Positions 1 to 7,775 of a stretch of 64,000 bases of DNA are shown piece after piece. Source of the stretch: Methanobrevibacter smithii ATCC 35061. GTDB taxonomy: Archaea; Methanobacteriota; Methanobacteria; Methanobacteriales; Methanobacteriaceae. Location: NCBI RefSeq assembly GCF_000016525.1, contig NC_009515.1, positions 1,576,501 to 1,640,500 on the forward strand. The letters are read 5' to 3'. The position numbers were made by a program, and so were the translations under genes. A model generated the notes under the pieces. It did no database searches and was not told the DNA's origin. It saw only the letters and a program-made list of their open reading frames with translations. Within the stretch, counting starts at the first letter, position 1; the number at the start of each line of letters is the position of its first letter.

Positions 1-75
1 AAGCTTTAAATAATATTTAAACAATATTTTCCAAGTAAAAGCCTCAATTCTAATCAATAAGGGAGGTGGATAAAC

Positions 76-186
76 ATGAAATTATTATTTTTAAGTAGTG
101 TTTATTTAATTATCAGTTCAGTTTTTTCCGCATACTGCATTGGTGTTCTTTCCATTTTTCCTTGGGAGGTGAGATGGTGGAGTTAA
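76..186 (+). CDS. Possible 36-residue hydrophobic peptide
   Basis: A short ORF begins at an ATG preceded by GGGAGGTGGA, a strong match to the archaeal ribosome binding site with normal spacing. The predicted peptide starts MKLLFLSSVYLIISS and ends FPWEVRWWS. Its first two thirds are hydrophobic enough for one membrane segment and the end is Trp-rich. I do not recognise it. Its last codons overlap the start of a second small ORF. The support is the ribosome binding site and the hydrophobic pattern; an ORF this short can occur by chance. Confidence 0.35.
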   Translation: MKLLFLSSVYLIISSVFSAYCIGVLSIFPWEVRWWS

Positions 187-269
187 TTATCTTCATAATT
201 GGAACATATTGGTTTAATATTGATTCATTTATTAAATCATTAATGATTCTGATTAATGGTGAAAGATAA
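174..269 (+). CDS. Possible 31-residue peptide overlapping the previous ORF
   Basis: This ORF starts inside the preceding one in another frame, right after GGGAGGTGAG. The peptide begins MVELIIFIIGTYWF and is partly hydrophobic. The GGAGGTGA sequence matches the 16S rRNA tail well, but it sits only about one base from the ATG, closer than is usual, so real initiation is doubtful. If both peptides are made, the overlap suggests coupled translation. No family is recognised. Confidence 0.2.
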   Translation: MVELIIFIIGTYWFNIDSFIKSLMILINGER

Positions 270-284
270 TAGCTCAATTTTCAC

Positions 285-394
285 TTCCATTTAACGGGTA
301 ATTAAATATAAACAATTCAATGATGGGCTTTGAAAATTTAGTTTTCGTGAGGTCTTTTCCTTGAGATGGAAACTGTTTAATTACCTATTTTTTT
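285..394 (+). ncRNA. Candidate pseudoknotted RNA or structured 3' UTR
   Basis: Two complementary segment pairs interleave. TTCCAT at 285-290 can pair with ATGGAA at 366-371. GGTAATTAAA at 297-306 can pair with TTTAATTACC at 376-385. Together these would form a pseudoknot. A third small hairpin, GAAAA-TTTAG-TTTTC, lies between them at 332-346. A run of seven T at 388-394 follows, as at an archaeal terminator. It lies just downstream of the two tiny ORFs, so it could be their 3' UTR or a separate RNA. No known RNA family is recognised. Confidence 0.3.
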
Positions 395-409
395 AAATTA
401 ATAGTTAAG

Positions 410-417
410 TTTATATA
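410..417 (+). promoter_or_regulatory. TATA box for the candidate RNA
   Basis: TTTATATA, with purine-rich AGTTAAG just upstream as a possible BRE. The usual spacing of about 25 bases puts the transcription start near 437-442, directly before the first hairpin of the candidate RNA. Confidence 0.5.
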
Positions 418-439
418 ATATTTTAATAATATGATAAAT

Positions 440-563
440 ACAAGAGAATTACTTTTGAAGTAAGTCTCTATGGGAAAATAAATTTGATTAGAATTTTAAT
501 GTCTAATGCGGAATATTGTGGAGATTTTTCTCTGCAATAAGACATTAAATTTGATTTTTTTTT
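440..563 (+). ncRNA. Candidate two-hairpin small RNA
   Basis: The first hairpin has AGAGA at 443-447 pairing with TCTCT at 465-469, enclosing TTACTT at 449-454 and AAGTAA at 458-463. The second has a perfect 10-bp outer stem, TTTAATGTCT at 495-504 with AGACATTAAA at 540-549. Its inner 10-bp stem, 515-524 with 529-538, pairs fully when two G-U pairs are allowed. Nine T residues follow at 555-563. A TATA box lies about 25 bases before the first hairpin. This gives a stand-alone transcript of roughly 124 bases with promoter and terminator. It matches no tRNA, RNase P RNA, SRP RNA or riboswitch consensus that I know, and it has no C/D boxes. The ends are inferred. Confidence 0.5.
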
Positions 564-850
564 ATCATTGATTTTTACTAATTTTTGAATATTTTTATTT
601 AAATAATAATAAATAATGGATGTCATGTTTTTCAGTAATTTTTAAATTTTATTTCTTAATAACTCATTATTATCTTTATTTTTTCAGTTTCAATGCAATT
701 TTTCTATTTTAAATCAATTTTAAGATTAGACATTGATTTTCAGATGTAATTTATAGTTTTGCATATTTTAAAGCTTGATCTTGTTAATTTTAGAATGAAT
801 GTTTAGAAATACATTATTATAAATATAAAAAATAACAAAATCTAACTTTA
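564..850. other. AT-rich intergenic stretch with promoter for the next gene
   Basis: No ORF or stable hairpin is seen. The end of the stretch contains ATTATAAATATAA around 814-826, a fair TATA box. The expected transcription start falls within a few bases of the ATG at 851, so the next gene probably has a leaderless mRNA, which fits its lack of a ribosome binding site. Confidence 0.4.
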
Positions 851-1546
851 ATGATATGTGCTGCACTACTTGCTGGAGGTATAGGAACCCGTTTGGATGT
901 TGGAATGCCTAAGCAATTTTATTTAATAGCTGGTAAACCGATTTTAATACATTCTCTGGAAGCTTTCTTAAAAGTTGAAGAAATGGATGAAATTATAGTA
1001 TCTTCACCGAAAGAATGTGTTAATAAAACTAAAGATGTAATAAAAGAATATGACTTAACAGACCCAAGAATCACTGTTATAGAAGGTGGAAAAAGACGTA
1101 GTGATACAATTTTAAATTCCATTAACTACACTCTTGAAAATGATTATCCTAAAGATTCAATAATGGTTACTCATGATGCTGCAAGGATATTTGTAACTCC
1201 AAAATTAATTAAAGACAGTATAAGATATGCAAAACAGTATGGTGCAGCCAGTGCAGTTATTCCGGCTACAGATGTCATATTTGAATCTAAAAAAGACGGA
1301 ATATTAACTGACGTTCCAGACAGACAGTATTTGCTGCAGTCTCAAACACCCCAATCATTTAACATAAATCATTACATTGAAATTTACAGTGATTTGTCCG
1401 ATGAGGAAATTGACAAATTAGATGAAGCTATGATTTTGTTTCACATGAGGGGTCATGAAATTGGTTTATTTGAAGGAGATAGAACTAATTTTAAAGTTAC
1501 AAGACCATCAGATATTAAAATAGCTAATGCGATGTTAAGGGGATAA
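851..1546 (+). CDS. TarI/IspD-family cytidylyltransferase
   Basis: The 231-residue protein belongs to the nucleotidyltransferase family of IspD (methylerythritol-phosphate cytidylyltransferase) and TarI (ribitol-5-phosphate cytidylyltransferase). The signature AALLAGGIGTRL lies at residues 4-15, followed by GMPKQFYLIAGKPIL, and THDAAR near residue 107 carries the metal-binding Asp. Length is normal for the family. Archaea make isoprenoids by the mevalonate route, and HMG-CoA synthase is in this window, so IspD function is unlikely. A role in making a CDP-activated polyol or sugar phosphate for a surface polymer is more plausible, and the neighbours support this: a TagF-like transferase three bases downstream, then LicD and a glycosyltransferase. 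The substrate is not known. No ribosome binding site precedes the ATG; the mRNA is probably leaderless. Confidence 0.8.
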   Translation: MICAALLAGGIGTRLDVGMPKQFYLIAGKPILIHSLEAFLKVEEMDEIIVSSPKECVNKTKDVIKEYDLTDPRITVIEGGKRRSDTILNSINYTLENDYPKDSIMVTHDAARIFVTPKLIKDSIRYAKQYGAASAVIPATDVIFESKKDGILTDVPDRQYLLQSQTPQSFNINHYIEIYSDLSDEEIDKLDEAMILFHMRGHEIGLFEGDRTNFKVTRPSDIKIANAMLRG

Positions 1547-1549
1547 ATA

Positions 1550-2845
1550 ATGGCTGATATTGTAATCTTTTATGAACTTCCGGAAAGGGAATTAAATAAT
1601 GCTAATCTTTTAAAAGCAGAATTTGAAAAAAGAGGATATTCTGTTGATATATTAGGTTATTATAATTACAGGGAACTTATTTTTCCAAGAAAATATAAAC
1701 CTAAATTATTGATTGGTCAGGCAGGTTATAACAATAATGACATTGAAAGATATACTGTCAGATTCAAACCTAAAATCGATAAGATACTTAATTTAAGATA
1801 TGAACAGGTAATAGCTAAAAGAATTCTTGATTCTAAAGCTCATTATCCAAAAGAGTATATGAAAAAAGCCAGTCATGTTTGCTGGAGTGAAAATATAAAA
1901 CAGGATATGATGGCTGAAGGAATTGATGAAAAAAATTTACCTGTTACTGGTGATATTAAAACAGATTTCTCAAATCACCGCTTTGATTCATTTTTCAAAA
2001 CTAAAGATCAGCTGGCAAGTGAATTTAATTTGGATTCATCCAAGGAATGGATTTTATTTATTTCAAGTTTCACATTTAATGAAAAAGATTCTAAACGTTT
2101 AATGAGTATGAATCATAATCTGGATGATGGTAAATATATGCAAAAATGGAATGTTGAATCAAAAGCTATCGTAATGGAATGGTTTGAGAAATTCCTAAAA
2201 ACACATCCTGAAAAGGAATTTATTTACCGTCCACATCCTGTTGAATTCAATGTCCTTGATGAAGACTCTACAATCAGTATTTTAGATGAAAAATATCCTA
2301 ATTTCCATTATATCAATAAATATGCAATTCAGGAATGGATCAGGCCATGCGATTATTTAAACACTGTTATAAGTACTTCTATTATTGATGTTTACTTGCT
2401 GGAAAAACAGTGCAATATTTTAAGACCTGTTGAATTAAATCCTGACTTTGATAATCCGTTGCTTGTTGGAGCTAAAACTATCTGCACTTATGATGAATTT
2501 GAAAAGTTAAACACGGATAAAAACACTGATGAATTCCCGGTTTCTCGTGAAATGATTGGTCAGTATTATGATTTTGGAGATAAGTTGGCTTATGAGAGAA
2601 TTTGTGATTATGCAGAAAAGATGATTAATGATGATTCGTTTAAGCATGATTTCTATCCGAATCCGTCAAGATTCCACAGATTGAAGTTTATTATTAAAAG
2701 GTCTCTTGATGTACCGAAATTAATTCCTGCTGTTATCAAGTCAGCTATTAAAAACAAGTCATCCACATCCAAAACCAAAGACAACAGGTCAATTTATGAA
2801 AAAAATGCTAAAAAAATAAGGGAAATTGTAAATCAGTCTTCATAA
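1550..2845 (+). CDS. TagF-like surface polymer transferase
   Basis: The protein has 431 residues and lacks a signal peptide or clear membrane segment. The C-terminal half resembles CDP-glycerol glycerophosphotransferases and related GT-B transferases: FIYRPHPVEFN near residue 225, then a segment around STSIIDVYLLEKQ near 275, which sits where these enzymes bind the nucleotide-activated donor. The N-terminal half is less familiar. It starts three bases after the cytidylyltransferase stop, so the two are almost certainly co-transcribed, and the simplest reading is that it uses the CDP-linked product made by that enzyme. The last 13 bases overlap the convergent licD-like gene. The family assignment is by remote resemblance, and a general capsule glycosyltransferase is the alternative. 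Confidence 0.55.
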   Translation: MADIVIFYELPERELNNANLLKAEFEKRGYSVDILGYYNYRELIFPRKYKPKLLIGQAGYNNNDIERYTVRFKPKIDKILNLRYEQVIAKRILDSKAHYPKEYMKKASHVCWSENIKQDMMAEGIDEKNLPVTGDIKTDFSNHRFDSFFKTKDQLASEFNLDSSKEWILFISSFTFNEKDSKRLMSMNHNLDDGKYMQKWNVESKAIVMEWFEKFLKTHPEKEFIYRPHPVEFNVLDEDSTISILDEKYPNFHYINKYAIQEWIRPCDYLNTVISTSIIDVYLLEKQCNILRPVELNPDFDNPLLVGAKTICTYDEFEKLNTDKNTDEFPVSREMIGQYYDFGDKLAYERICDYAEKMINDDSFKHDFYPNPSRFHRLKFIIKRSLDVPKLIPAVIKSAIKNKSSTSKTKDNRSIYEKNAKKIREIVNQSS

Positions 2846-3669
2846 GGGCCAAAATCTATTTTTTGAGTTATATGATTATATCTTTCAGATTCTGGAGGTA
2901 ATTTCATATAATCTCCATAGATTTGTGTAAGGATGCTGTCAAGATTATTCGGGCAGTGAACTTCAACATCTTCAAACATTATTGTTTTTCCCGGTTTGAA
3001 ATCACTTATTTTATAAATTTGGGGATGGTGAAGAGCTGAAATATCACAGACACATTCACAGTCTTTATCATTGTATTTGTCCAGTAATTTATGGGTTTTA
3101 TCAAATAATGATTCTCTTGAAATATTAAACAGCTTTAAAAATGCATGTCCTGTATTGGCTAATGCCTGAACTAATGAAGGATATCCTTTAAATTTTATAA
3201 CAGACATTGCAAGTAATCTGTCTAAGACACGGCAACGTTTTACATGGAAGAATCGTTTTAGTTTATTGTCCGGAACTTTGTCCAATACAAATATGTCAAT
3301 GTCAATTCCTAAATCAAAATCTACCTGATTGACCCACCATTCTTCAAAAATAGTGTTTTTGAGCATGATTTTTGAAAATAAAAAGAAGTAATCCTTTGTT
3401 TTGCTTGTTAAAAAATTATATTTATTGTTGGGTTTGGATAATGCGACTTTTTTAAACTTTTCATAGTCTTTTCTAAACATAATAATGTCTATGTCATCAT
3501 CCCATGGAATAAAACCGCCATGTCTGACGGCACCTAATGCACTGCCTCCGTAAATAAAATACTCAATGTTGTTTTCTTCACAAATAGCTATAAAATCCTT
3601 TAGAATCATAAGCTCCAATTCCTGCAGTTTGTGAATAGTTTCATCAGAATAATCAGTATAATGCATCAT
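2833..3669 (-). CDS. LicD-family phosphotransferase
   Basis: The 278-residue protein has the LicD signature: a GGSALGAVRHGGFIPWDDD motif around residues 41-59 followed by IDI, the metal- and nucleotide-binding core of this nucleotidyltransferase-like fold. In bacteria LicD proteins transfer phosphocholine from CDP-choline to teichoic acid or lipopolysaccharide. Related eukaryotic proteins (fukutin family) transfer ribitol phosphate from CDP-ribitol. Here it would decorate a surface glycan with a phospho-substituent; which one cannot be read from sequence. It is transcribed towards the cytidylyltransferase/TagF-like pair and divergently from a glycosyltransferase, giving a compact surface-polymer cluster. 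There is no export signal, so it acts in the cytoplasm on a lipid-linked or precursor glycan. Confidence 0.85.
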   Translation of the reverse strand: MMHYTDYSDETIHKLQELELMILKDFIAICEENNIEYFIYGGSALGAVRHGGFIPWDDDIDIIMFRKDYEKFKKVALSKPNNKYNFLTSKTKDYFFLFSKIMLKNTIFEEWWVNQVDFDLGIDIDIFVLDKVPDNKLKRFFHVKRCRVLDRLLAMSVIKFKGYPSLVQALANTGHAFLKLFNISRESLFDKTHKLLDKYNDKDCECVCDISALHHPQIYKISDFKPGKTIMFEDVEVHCPNNLDSILTQIYGDYMKLPPESERYNHITQKIDFGPYED

Positions 3670-3795
3670 TTTCCCTTTTTAAAAAACTTGTTAAATTATT
3701 ATTTATAATTAATATACATATATAACTTTTCTAATGGAAATTTTTATTAATTATGTTTGGTATAATTTATAGTTATACAATTGGATAGGAAAAAT

Positions 3796-4839
3796 ATGAC
3801 TTTTAAAATTAGTGTAGTAATGCCTGTTTATAATGCTGAAAAGGAATTGAATGCAGCTATTGATTCAATAATCAACCAGTCTTTAGGTTTTGAAAATATT
3901 GAGCTGATAATAGTTGATGACTGTTCAACTGATAATTCCAGAAACATTATAAGTGATTATGCTAATGAATATGATAATATTGTTCCTGTTTTTTTAGATG
4001 AAAACTCAGGGCTTCCAGGTAAGCCACGCAGTTTAGGTATTAAATATGCCAGTGCCGATTACATTTCCTTTTTAGATTCTGATGATGAATATCTTAAGGA
4101 AGGTCTTGAAAATTTGTACAATACTATTTTAACTCAAGACTCTGATTTTGTAATCGGATCACATATCATTAATCTGGATGGAGATAAGGTTAAGGTTAAA
4201 TTCCTCCAAAGTGATGAAAGATTAGTGAATTTAAATCCTTTGGAATCTCAGGAAATATTTGACAGCTTAAGTTTGAATTATTTTGTAGCTCCATGGGGTA
4301 AAATCTTTAAAAAAGAATTAATTTTAGATAACAATATCTCATTCCCGGAAGATACTCTGTGTGAAGACACTTATTTTTATTTTAAGGCACTGATAAATTC
4401 AAACAAGATTTCTGTTTTACCAAATACTCAAGTTTATATGTATAACACATTTGAACATAAAAAAACAGCCATTCATGGTCATGATATTAAAAAATTCAAC
4501 AGATTTCTAAAGGGTATGTATAATGTCAATGATCTTCTGGAACCGGTTAAATTGTCTCAGCATGTAACAATCGGGGAAAATATCGGAAGTTTGCTTTTAA
4601 TATTTTCTAATTTGGATAAAAGTCATAAGATGTATGCGGTTAAAGAAATTTACAAGTTTGAAAAGCATTTAAACTGCAAAATAGATATTCATAGAAGAGA
4701 AATTGCTGTTTTAAACAATAAAGTTTTAAATAAACAGTTTAAACAGGCTATTTTCATTTCCAAACTTTATACTTCACTTTACAATAATCAGACAATAAAA
4801 AATCTTTACAGGAAGTTCAATATTCGGAAAAATAACTAA
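3796..4839 (+). CDS. Family 2 glycosyltransferase
   Basis: The N-terminal GT-A domain is clear: VVMPVYNAEKEL near the start, IIVDDCSTDNS for nucleotide binding, and SFLDSDDEY carrying the DXD-type metal site. It transfers a sugar from a nucleotide donor to a surface glycan precursor. The C-terminal third, after about residue 230, is Lys/Asn-rich and not recognised. I chose the ATG after GGATAGGAAAA, giving 347 residues. An in-frame TTG five codons upstream would give 352. A TATA-like TTTATAG near 3765 serves it and lies in the same short divergent promoter region as licD. The neighbours suggest the teichoic-acid-like polymer pathway. Confidence 0.85.
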   Translation: MTFKISVVMPVYNAEKELNAAIDSIINQSLGFENIELIIVDDCSTDNSRNIISDYANEYDNIVPVFLDENSGLPGKPRSLGIKYASADYISFLDSDDEYLKEGLENLYNTILTQDSDFVIGSHIINLDGDKVKVKFLQSDERLVNLNPLESQEIFDSLSLNYFVAPWGKIFKKELILDNNISFPEDTLCEDTYFYFKALINSNKISVLPNTQVYMYNTFEHKKTAIHGHDIKKFNRFLKGMYNVNDLLEPVKLSQHVTIGENIGSLLLIFSNLDKSHKMYAVKEIYKFEKHLNCKIDIHRREIAVLNNKVLNKQFKQAIFISKLYTSLYNNQTIKNLYRKFNIRKNN

Positions 4840-4865
4840 GTTTTGTTTTATTGGTGTGTTTGTAA

Positions 4866-5315
4866 ATGGGTAAAAAAACCAAAAAGAAGTTTTGGACTAT
4901 GCCAAAAACCAGGAAGTTCAAATCTTTTAAAAAAAGACAGGATAATGAATATTACTTAACTGAAGTTAGACTCAATAAGGAAATTAAGGAATTTCGGGAA
5001 ATGTTCAACAGTCTGTCATATCCTTTGTCTGTTGATGAATATGATGATATGGATTCCCGCAGACTGAAAATTAAGTTTTTATTTTCTAAACAGGAGAAAA
5101 AAGTCTGGAATAAATCCGATAATCGCCGCCGCATTTATCTGGAACAGTTAGCTTTTTTTAAACATGTTTATGTTAAATGGAAACATATAACTTATCCGAT
5201 TTATCTGGAAAGACACTATGGGGTTCCTCACCATACTACATTTTTTGTTCCGTGGTTTTTGAAAAAGAAAGATAAAAAGAAATTTATTTCTGTTGTAGCT
5301 AATGGTTTAGTTTAA
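4866..5315 (+). CDS. Small basic protein of unknown function
   Basis: The 149-residue protein is very rich in Lys and Arg, with an N-terminal tract beginning MGKKTKKKFW. It contains several aromatic residues and a near-terminal PHHTTFFVPWFLKKKDKK stretch. There is no signal peptide, membrane segment or Cys pair. I do not recognise the family. It follows the glycosyltransferase by 26 bases in the same direction and probably shares its transcript. The basic character would suit contact with nucleic acid, ribosome or acidic lipid, but that is only a guess. Confidence 0.6.
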   Translation: MGKKTKKKFWTMPKTRKFKSFKKRQDNEYYLTEVRLNKEIKEFREMFNSLSYPLSVDEYDDMDSRRLKIKFLFSKQEKKVWNKSDNRRRIYLEQLAFFKHVYVKWKHITYPIYLERHYGVPHHTTFFVPWFLKKKDKKKFISVVANGLV

Positions 5316-5377
5316 TTTATATAGTATTTTAATCAGAATTATACATAATATAAATTTAAAAATTACTTGTTGATATC

Positions 5378-6109
5378 ATGGATAAAAAAGAGTTAATTAA
5401 TAATGGTAAAGTAAAGAGTGTATATACTACTGATGATGAAAATGCAGTTATCATTGAGTTTAGAGATGATATGACTGCAGGTGACGGTGCAAGAAAAGAA
5501 GTGATGAATAAAAAAGGTTCTTATAATGCACTTATTTCCACTAAACTTTTTAAAGTATTGGAGGAAAACGGTATTAAAACACAGTTTATTGATTTGCCTG
5601 AAACTAATGTTATGGTAGCTAAAAAATTGGAAATGATACCTATTGAGGTTATTGTTAGAAATATAGCTACAGGCAGTTTAATTCGTAAATATCCAATAGC
5701 TGACGGTACTAAATTAGATCCTCCTATTGTTCAAATGGATTTTAAAGCAGATGAATTCCATGACCCTATGCTTAATGATTCCATTATTAAAGCTTTAGGA
5801 TTAGCTACTCAGGAAGAAATTGATGAATTAACCGAAAAAGCATTAAAAATTAATGAAGTTTTATCTGAATTCCTTTTAGAAGCTGGAATTATCTTGGTTG
5901 ATTTCAAAGTTGAATTCGGTAAAGATAAAAACGGCGAAATTATTTTAGGTGATGAAATTAGCCCAGACGGATGCAGGTTATGGGATAGTGAAACCTTGGA
6001 TATGTTGGATAAGGAATTGTTCAGAAAAGGTAAAGACAATGAAGTTATGGACGCTTATGTGGAAGTTTATAACAGAATTATCCCTGATGACGAGAAAATA
6101 GAATTGTAA
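5378..6109 (+). CDS. purC: SAICAR synthetase
   Basis: The 243-residue enzyme joins aspartate to CAIR using ATP, step 8 of purine synthesis. The family signatures are present: KVKSVY near the start, RDDMTAGDGARK, the IEVIVRNIATGSL substrate site around residue 91, and VDFKVEFG followed by GDEISPDGCRLWD near the end. Length is typical for archaeal PurC. TATA-like sequences lie at about 5316-5323 and 5345. It is the first gene of a tight cluster with purS and purQ (13- and 12-base gaps), so the products of consecutive purine steps are made together. Confidence 0.97.
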   Translation: MDKKELINNGKVKSVYTTDDENAVIIEFRDDMTAGDGARKEVMNKKGSYNALISTKLFKVLEENGIKTQFIDLPETNVMVAKKLEMIPIEVIVRNIATGSLIRKYPIADGTKLDPPIVQMDFKADEFHDPMLNDSIIKALGLATQEEIDELTEKALKINEVLSEFLLEAGIILVDFKVEFGKDKNGEIILGDEISPDGCRLWDSETLDMLDKELFRKGKDNEVMDAYVEVYNRIIPDDEKIEL

Positions 6110-6122
6110 GGAGTTTTTAGAA

Positions 6123-6389
6123 ATGATTTTTGATATTGAAGTTAAAGTATCTCTTAAAGAAGGTATGTTAAACCCGGAAGCTACAACTATTGAAAGGTCT
6201 CTTGCTTTACTTGGTTATGATGTTAAAAATGCTAAAACTGTAGACATCATCAAATTCCAAATGGAAGGAGAAGACAGGGAAGCTATAAGGGAAGACGTTG
6301 TAGACATGTGTGAAAGATTACTTTGTAATCCTGTAATTCATAATTATAAAATTACTGTTATTCCACAAAACTCTGCTTGTGGGGCTTAA
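6123..6389 (+). CDS. purS: FGAM synthase subunit PurS
   Basis: This small protein (88 residues) is the PurS dimer subunit of the three-part phosphoribosylformylglycinamidine synthase (PurS, PurQ, PurL) found in archaea and Gram-positive bacteria. Typical features are the start FDIEVKVSLKEGMLNPEATT, the repeated beta-alpha layout and an ending VIHNYKITVIP. PurS bridges PurL and PurQ and helps pass ammonia between them. The order purS then purQ with a 12-base gap is usual. PurL is not in this window. GGAG lies just upstream of the ATG as ribosome binding site. Confidence 0.95.
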   Translation: MIFDIEVKVSLKEGMLNPEATTIERSLALLGYDVKNAKTVDIIKFQMEGEDREAIREDVVDMCERLLCNPVIHNYKITVIPQNSACGA

Positions 6390-6401
6390 GGGGTTTTTAT
6401 A

Positions 6402-7046
6402 ATGAAAATTGGAGTAATTAGATTTCCGGGAACCAACTGTGATAGGGATGTGGCCAGAGCTATTGAACTTGCAGGTTTAACTCCTGAATATATCTGGTGG
6501 AATCAGGAAGATTTAACAGATTTTGACGGTATTGTAATTCCTGGGGGATTTTCTTATGGTGATTATTTAAGAGCAGGTGCTATGGCTTCCATCACTCCTG
6601 TTATTGATGGTATTAAAGCATTGGTTAAAGAGGAAAAACCTGTTTTAGGAATATGTAACGGAGCTCAAATTCTTGGTGAAATAGGTCTTGTTCCAGGTGT
6701 TTTCATAACTAATGAAAATCCTAAATTTAACTGTGAATGGGTTGATTTGAAAGTCGGAACTGCAAGAACACCTTTTACAAAATCATTTAAAAAAGGTCAG
6801 ACTTTACAGATTCCAATAGCTCATGCAGAAGGAAGGTTTTACACAGAGGATATTGATTTATTAAAAGATCAAGATCAGATAGTTTTACAATTTAAAGATA
6901 AAAATCCTAATGGTTCTATGGAAGCTATTACCAGTGTTTGTGATGAGTCAGGTCTTGTTTGTGCAATGATGCCTCATCCTGAACGTGCTTGTGAAGAAAT
7001 ATTAGGTTCTAGTGACGGGTTAAACTTTTTTAAAGGATTTTTATAA
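6402..7046 (+). CDS. purQ: FGAM synthase glutaminase subunit PurQ
   Basis: This class I glutamine amidotransferase (214 residues) hydrolyses glutamine and feeds ammonia to PurL. The nucleophile is Cys85 in GICNGAQIL; the His and Glu of the triad are in [11 protein letters not shown] near the C-terminus. The start, [16 protein letters not shown], is typical for PurQ. It is transcribed with purS and followed nine bases later by cobA, so purine and tetrapyrrole genes share one transcript here. Confidence 0.96.
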   Translation: MKIGVIRFPGTNCDRDVARAIELAGLTPEYIWWNQEDLTDFDGIVIPGGFSYGDYLRAGAMASITPVIDGIKALVKEEKPVLGICNGAQILGEIGLVPGVFITNENPKFNCEWVDLKVGTARTPFTKSFKKGQTLQIPIAHAEGRFYTEDIDLLKDQDQIVLQFKDKNPNGSMEAITSVCDESGLVCAMMPHPERACEEILGSSDGLNFFKGFL

Positions 7047-7055
7047 GTGATTTAG

Positions 7056-7766
7056 ATGGTAGTTTATTTAGTGGGTGCAGGTCCTGGAGATGCTGATTTA
7101 ATAACTCTTAAAGCTATAAAAGCTCTAAATAAAGCAGATGTTGTTTTATATGATTATCTGGCTAATGATGAAATTTTAGAGCATGCTCCAAAGGATGCCA
7201 AAAAGATATATGTTGGTAAGAAAGCTGGAGAACATTATAAAACACAAGACCAAATTAATGAATTGATTGTCGAGCAGGCTAAGGAAAATGACACTGTTGT
7301 TCGTCTTAAAGGAGGGGATCCTTTTGTTTTTGGTCGTGGAGGAGAAGAAATATTAGCTTTAATGGAAAATGATATCAAATTTGAAGTAATTCCTGGTGTA
7401 ACATCAGCTATTGGAGCGCCAACATCACTTGGGCTACCTGTAACTCATAGAGCTATAGCTACCTCTGTAACATTGGTAACTGGTCATGAAGATCCTACTA
7501 AAAAGGAAAGTCAGGTTAAGTGGGATTATACTGCAGATACATTAGTTATATTAATGGGTATAGGCAATATTAAAGAGAACACAAGTGAAATTATGAAGTA
7601 CCGTTCAGGAGATACACCTGTTTGTGTTATAGAAAGCGGTACTCTTCCAGATGAAAATGTGATTTTCGGAACTCTTGAGAATATAGCTGATAAGGAAATT
7701 AACACTCCTGCTATTTTGATTATTGGAGATGTAGTAAGTCTTTATAAAGACATTTATAATTATTGA
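7056..7766 (+). CDS. cobA: Uroporphyrinogen-III C-methyltransferase
   Basis: The 236-residue enzyme uses SAM to methylate uroporphyrinogen III at C2 and C7, giving precorrin-2, the branch point to cobalamin, siroheme and coenzyme F430. Landmarks are [18 protein letters not shown] at the start, [16 protein letters not shown] around residue 87, and [19 protein letters not shown]. Length matches single-domain CobA; there is no fused uroporphyrinogen-III synthase or CysG part. A methanogen needs the product for F430 and for the corrinoid of the Mtr methyltransferase. It is nine bases from its neighbours on both sides. Another gene of the corrin branch, cobyric acid synthase, is at 24299-25840. 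Confidence 0.95.
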   Translation: MVVYLVGAGPGDADLITLKAIKALNKADVVLYDYLANDEILEHAPKDAKKIYVGKKAGEHYKTQDQINELIVEQAKENDTVVRLKGGDPFVFGRGGEEILALMENDIKFEVIPGVTSAIGAPTSLGLPVTHRAIATSVTLVTGHEDPTKKESQVKWDYTADTLVILMGIGNIKENTSEIMKYRSGDTPVCVIESGTLPDENVIFGTLENIADKEINTPAILIIGDVVSLYKDIYNY

Positions 7767-7775
7767 GGTGTAACA

